A program made the translations under genes and the position numbers. Below are positions 59,507 through 64,000 of a stretch of DNA of 64,000 nt, piece after piece. The stretch covers positions 23,427,152-23,491,151 of the forward strand of contig CM060464.1 of assembly GCA_030544235.1 (NCBI GenBank), read 5' to 3'. Origin of the DNA: Lepturacanthus savala (taxonomy: Eukaryota > Chordata > Actinopteri > Scombriformes > Trichiuridae). The notes beneath the pieces are model-generated. The model was not told where the DNA came from. It worked only from the letters and a program-made list of their open reading frames with translations, and did no database searches. Every line of letters starts with the position of its first letter. Position 1 is the first letter of the stretch.

Positions 59507-60274
59507 TAAAATAAGACAATTCAGACAGCAGAATCTTCTAAAATATGAGTGTGGTGCATTTCCTGGTTTGAGGTTAAATTACCTTTATATTTACTTTGAG
59601 CTTGGGCTGTCAGAAAGAATTGAGTTATGATCTTCCATGATTTTGTTTACAATTTACTGGTGAGGTATTTGAAGGAATTTAGTTTTCCCATTTATTTTTT
59701 TTACATTGAGATTAATTTGTTTGTCTAGATGATTAGCTTCCGCTTTTGGTTTAAATGTACGATTGAAACATGGTGTTGATTAAAGTTACTTCTTGATTCT
59801 ACATAATTATGTTTCAAAACATTTAAAAAATAATCAGTATTTTCCATTGTGGATGCTCTCAAACAACATGGGAGATATTTAAACATAAAAAAAAGAAAAT
59901 TTAAGGGACTTTTGATTTTGCACCTATTTTGTAGGTGAATTTATATATATAGACATATTTCAGTGAAAACCTAACTTAAAAAGTCACTTTTTTTTTTTTT
60001 TTTTTAAGTGGAGTTTAAATAAGTCATGAAAGGCACATTCATTTTTTCATGTACATTACAGGCATCATTTGCCCTCTTTTCTTTTCATTTTGACCTGTGA
60101 TACTTTGTAAATCTGTTTTGGTATGAGGACTATAAATGAAATGTCTTTTTTATATCCAAGTTCATTAAAATTAATTAGATATCATATAACACTGGTTCAC
60201 ATGTACATGTGATTACAATCTGTGCCTAATAGTTTGACATAAAGACAGTTGCTCTGATGTAGGGAAACTTGACT
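59503..60274. other. AT-rich non-coding DNA
   Basis: T run at 59988-60005; no recognised features. Confidence 0.5.
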
Positions 60275-60510
60275 CAACTTGTCAAAACAACATCATCTGT
60301 CCTTAGACCTCCACAACGAACTACCAAGAAATCATCTTTCACAGGTAGAAAAAAAGGGAAGAAACCCCAGAAGGACCAACAGTGGAGGGATTCTTTTTCC
60401 AGATGGACAGACTTACAATAGATGTGAGTACAGGATAGAATACAATATATTTGAACAGAGAAGAAATTACAGAATACAGCAATAAATATGATAACAGCAT
60501 TATAAGGATT
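60275..60510 (+). repeat. Dispersed LINE/SINE-tail-like repeat, copy 2
   Basis: It corresponds to 27590-27830: 'agaaaccccagaaggaccaacag', 'ccagatggacagacttacaatagatg' and 'gaatacaatatatttgaacag' are shared in diverged form. The phrase order matches a widespread teleost repeat of non-LTR origin. Confidence 0.5.
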
Positions 60511-60805
60511 TGGCATGAGCTGAATGAAAAAATACACCGAAAAAAAACAGAGATAGAGAAGCATTTTTTTTGTAGTCTACACCTATAGCAGCATAACATG
60601 GTTCTAGGCCAGTCTGGTTCAGCCTTAACTCTAAGCTTTATCAAAAAGGAAAAGGTTTTAGCCTATTTTTAAGCATAGTGAGGGTATATGAGGGTATTGG
60701 CTCAGAAAGTTGCAGGTCAATCAGGACTTAAAACAGACTTAAAGCTTTGCAAGCTGGTTGGGTTTATCTGCCTTATTTGATAGATACAGTTGCGTGTCAT
60801 CTTCA

Positions 60806-61083
60806 TCTCATTTCATCTTCTATACCTGCTTATTCCTCATTAGGGTCGTAGGGGGCCGGTGGAGCCAATCCCAGCACATTACGGGGTGAGAGGCAGGGAT
60901 ACACCCCAGATGGTTGCCAGCCAATCGTGGGGCACACACACAGGCAATTTAGAGTCACCAATTAACCAATTGGACTGTGGGAGAAAGCTGGACTCCACAC
61001 AGAAAGGTCCCAGACCCAGGAGGTCTTGAACCTGCGACCTTGCTGTGAGGCAACAGCACTAACCCCTGCCCCACTGTGTCGCA
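60806..61083 (-). mobile_element. tRNA-headed SINE, copy 5
   Basis: Minus-strand copy with internal deletions (about 80 bp shorter than copy 2). The head has the B-box region GGTCTTGAACCTGCGACC in inverted view. No clear target duplication was seen. Confidence 0.75.
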
Positions 61084-61270
61084 AATTAATGGAGTCTATC
61101 CAAATAATATTTTGTTGTTGTTTTTTTCTATTTTCTCCTAATAATGATGAGTAATAAGTGTCTGGCATTACAGATGGCCTAACCACGACCATCTAACCAC
61201 GACCAGTGCTATTCTTCCAGTTTGCTTGAATGCATTATTCTGCATTATTCTATGCATTAGTCTTCACGAA

Positions 61271-61500
61271 GTTTGCCTCAATATACGAGTTTGAGAGTTA
61301 TACCAGGGAGCAACTTTTTTAACCTCTTTTTTAGAGGAGTGATGGTGTCAAGTGTCGTTCTCAGTGAGCCTGCAGCGCTCTCGACAACATAATCAATTTC
61401 AGATTGGCAAGCGCCAGCATGAAAGTCCTCATTTGTAGTGAGGCAGTGCCATGAATTAAATGCTGATGGAACCACTTCCGTGAATTTAGCTATAGCATTA
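61271..61500 (-). pseudogene. LINE ORF2 fragment (endonuclease-RT linker region)
   Basis: The minus-strand frame reads IDYVVESAAGSLRTTLDTIT followed by PLKKRLKK. After a one-base shift it continues as APWYNSQTRIL. The order 'LAPLK...PWYNSQTR.LK' is characteristic of the region between endonuclease and RT in fish L2/CR1-type LINEs. The frameshift shows decay. Whether it belongs to the same element as the fragments at 61.85 or 62.65 kb is unknown. Confidence 0.6.
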
Positions 61501-61844
61501 CCAAATAGATACCTAGTGAATGTATTGTTATCAGGTTGTGCGTAGTTCAGTAGGAGGAATTTATGTATGCTGCTGTTTTGGAATTAAACCATAAAATTAG
61601 GGCAAATTAAGGGATTTTACAGCGATCTTAACTTTCTTTTGCTATACATTTTGACACAAACCATGGTCTCTTTCTAACCAAAAAATATGATTTTGGTGCA
61701 TAAATGTAACCAGAATTATTTTATCGTGTAGCAGTATAATTTATCTGATCACAGAAAACAGTGAAATGGCCTACCTGAAGGAAGTAGGGTAGCTGATGTC
61801 GGGACACTGATCTACTTCTAGTGTCAGCAAGACTACGGAGCCAA

Positions 61845-62241
61845 TGGTGGCCTTTGTGAAGAAGCAGGAAAGGAACTACGCCACGAGGACAGTTTCAATT
61901 GATTCAAGACCGTTTCACTTCGCACGCTTGAGGAAATTCCGGGTATCCTCTCAAATAATGAGGAATTTCTACTCCTGTACCATTAGGAGTTCCCTGATGG
62001 GGAACATCTCTGCCTGGTACAGAAAACAGCACAAAGCAGGACCACAGGGCCCTGCTGAATTGACAATAGGCAGTTCTCTACCTTGCCTTAAGGACATTTT
62101 TTATTCAGGCACTGCAGGAATAAGGCAAAGAGATTCATTAGAGACTCAGCATTGACATTGTCCCACCAGACTAGCACTGAGAGGCTCAGGAAGAACTTTT
62201 ACCCACAGGCCACTAGGATCCTGAATGAGGTCACGACCTAA
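61845..62241 (+). pseudogene. LINE ORF2 C-terminal fragment, plus strand
   Basis: One frame reads RLRKFRVSSQIMRNFYSCTI, then NISAWYRK and IGSSLPCLKDIFYSG. After a shift another frame reads NKAKRFIRDSALTLSH and RLRKNFYPQATRILNE. This succession (LRKF...NFYxCTIxS...AWY...LP.L.DI...KA..I..D...FYPQA...LN) is the RT C-terminal part of a fish non-LTR retrotransposon distinct from the L2 copies here. It is broken by at least one frameshift. Confidence 0.65.
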
Positions 62242-62651
62242 ACCGCCCGTGTCCTCCTCCCATTATATCATACCAGCGTTTCCAACGATTAGGCATTGAG
62301 CAAAAGAGTCTCGCAATCGATATCTTTCACATGTTCTCACATCATCCGTCCGTTTTCTTAAACAATGAAAATCACTTTTACAACGGATGATCACGTGAAA
62401 TAAGGATTCAGCTTTTTTTTCTTCTTGTAGTTACTATGGTTACGGGGACGCTTCGTCTGCTGTCGGGACAGACCATGGACACTGTGTGTGAGTTTTTTTA
62501 GAGAGATAAAAGGGTCAATGACATGTAGATAGAGCTTGGTGTACATTTTAAGGGCCACATAAAACAGCTGAATATGGATACAATAGAACTATTTAAAAAG
62601 TATGAAGCATGATAAAAACGTGATGGTAAAACAAACAATGGAGAACAAAAA
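62242..62651. other. Non-coding DNA between LINE fragments
   Basis: No features were recognised. Confidence 0.5.
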
Positions 62652-63320
62652 AGGCAAGGCAAGTTTATTTGTATAGCACATTTCAACAACAAGGTAATTC
62701 AAAGTGCTTTACATAAAACCTTAAAAGCATCAAGATACAATTTAAGACAGTTGATTAAAATAAAAAAAATAGATATAATATAAAATAAAAAATAAGAAAT
62801 AAAAATTAAGAATTAAAATTTATAACTTTGAAATTAAAACAAAGAACAAGTTACAGTGCAGTGCAGAGTAATTAAGAATGATATTAGCAGTAGGCAACAT
62901 TGAACAGAAAAGTCTTCAGCTGTGATTTAAAAGCAGTGAGAGGTCTCTGGGAGTTTGTTCCAGATCTGTGGGGCATAGAAACTGAACGCTGCTTCTCCAT
63001 GTTTAGTTCTGACTCTGAGAACAGAGAGCAGACCTGATCCAGATGATCTAAGAGGTCTGGATGGTTCATAAGGGATCAGCAGATCTGCAATATACCTAGG
63101 CCCTAGACCATTCAGGGCTTTATAAACCAGTAAGAGTATTTTAAAGTGAATTCTTTGGCAGACAGGAAGCCAGTGCAAGGACCTTAGAACTGGACTGATA
63201 TGGTCTACTTTTTTAGTCCTAGTCAGGACTCGAGCGGCAGCATTTTGAATCAGCTGCAGCTGTCTGATTGACTTTTTAGAGAAGCCTGTAAAGACCCCGT
63301 TGCAGTAGTCTAGTCTACTG
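62652..63320 (-). mobile_element. L2/CR1-type LINE 3' end, copy 2
   Basis: Almost the same sequence as 42621-43335, in the same orientation, with a pentamer tail (AAGGC)2 at 62652-62661. It is truncated at 'gtctactga' on the 5' side, about 115 bp shorter than copy 1. The ORF2 C-terminus is broken by a 17-bp deletion near 62942, so the conserved blocks lie in two frames (62927-63178 and 62884-63069). Confidence 0.85.
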
Positions 63321-64000
63321 AAAAAAAAGTATAAGTATAAACATTGGCTTTATCCCATTTTTCCTACCATTAGAAGGGTCATTTTGGGATTTACTAATTA
63401 TATTTTCTAGCTTCATAACAACCATATAATAACAATGGTCCAAAATTATGTGTAATTTCATTTCTTTGGAGGTTTGACATTTGATCTTTTAAGAGGCTAA
63501 TTTAATGGCTAAATTAATTGTGGTGTTTTCCATAGATTCATATTGCACTCAGTTTTAATTGAAACTGTAAAATCTGGTTCATGTCATCTGTATGAATCAG
63601 ATCATGTAAACAGATGAGCTGAAGAACAAATGAGAATATATTTCAATGACAAACCCATAATGTGGTACAATATGATTTCCCTGGAAAACTACTAAAATGA
63701 AAGTGAAGAATATGTTTATTGGTAACTTTGTGTTTGGATTGCAAGTCACACGATCCTGGTTTAAAAGCCACTACTTTTTTTTTTTTTTCTTGAAGTCTTG
63801 AATGCACGTTTCTCAGTAAAAAACTACCCATTCACCCACTCACTTCCAAATTTGTTCACACTAGAACGGCTTAGGTAAGGTTAAGCTCTTTTTTTGTAAA
63901 AAAAACAAAAAGGTTTTGTGAGGGAACACAAAAATATTTTTTTTTTCCACCCACCTATTTTTTTTCTCCCCATGTCTCCTAAAAGGCTCTGTAGAAATGA
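63321..64000. other. AT-rich non-coding DNA, right edge
   Basis: T and A runs (63776-63789, 63895-63909, 63936-63948). No features were recognised. Confidence 0.5.

Noticed and set aside
59230..59519. Frames with poly-Ile-Tyr and poly-Arg-Glu
   Set aside because: Translation of the (TA)n(GA)n microsatellite.
1..64000. CRISPR arrays, operons, ribosome binding sites, rRNA genes
   Set aside because: The sequence is eukaryotic in all features. No regularly spaced identical repeats with unique spacers and no rRNA-like sequence were seen.

Overview
This window looks like non-coding, repeat-dense DNA from a teleost fish. The evidence is the mixture of transposable elements: Ty3/gypsy of the Gmr1 type, L2/CR1-type LINEs with the fish-type 3' end, Tc1/mariner and hAT elements, tRNA-headed SINEs and TTAA-flanked MITEs. 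The base composition is AT-rich, there are many dinucleotide microsatellites, and no bacterial-style gene packing is present. No complete host protein-coding gene is recognisable, so the stretch is probably intergenic or lies inside a very large intron. The species cannot be told from the sequence alone.

The centrepiece is a whole LTR retrotransposon at 6732-12629. Two LTRs of about 790 bp are flanked by a perfect 5-bp target duplication (GTTAT). A primer-binding site fits the 3' end of a leucine tRNA. A long Gag-protease frame contains a SCAN-like capsid domain, a CCHC zinc knuckle and a DTG protease. Integrase is encoded BEFORE reverse transcriptase and RNase H. That domain order is the hallmark of Gmr1-like Ty3/gypsy elements and resembles Ty1/copia. 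The LTRs differ by only about six substitutions, so the insertion is young. Its pol region is nevertheless broken three times: the integrase zinc domain is missing, there is a one-base frameshift in a T run inside the integrase core, and a 16-bp direct repeat disrupts reverse transcriptase.

The left flank (1-6726) holds a MITE, a small LINE remnant, a possible solo LTR, three telomere-type hexamers and an hAT-like element (5537-6216) into which a tRNA-derived SINE has inserted. From 12.6 to 30 kb there are compound microsatellites, a repeat shared in inverted orientation between 14.7-15.5 kb and an hAT element with a perfect 8-bp duplication (23575-24573), a decayed Tc1 transposase N-terminus (24.94-25.26 kb), and a truncated Tc1/mariner element whose transposase shows D-D-36-E spacing (28571-29399). 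From 30 to 55 kb there are more MITEs, four minus-strand copies of the same SINE family (the last of them near 61 kb), an L2-type LINE 3' end (42621-43452) and a full-length non-autonomous Tc1-like element (47381-48063).

The right part (55-64 kb) contains the only host-gene-like material. One item is a broken C-type lectin-domain pseudogene on the minus strand (55401-55870). The other is a more GC- and CpG-rich, less repetitive interval (57.8-59.25 kb) that includes a short reading frame with a signal-peptide-like start followed by a splice-donor-like sequence. The window then returns to LINE, SINE and L2 fragments. No RNA genes, CRISPR arrays or operons were found.
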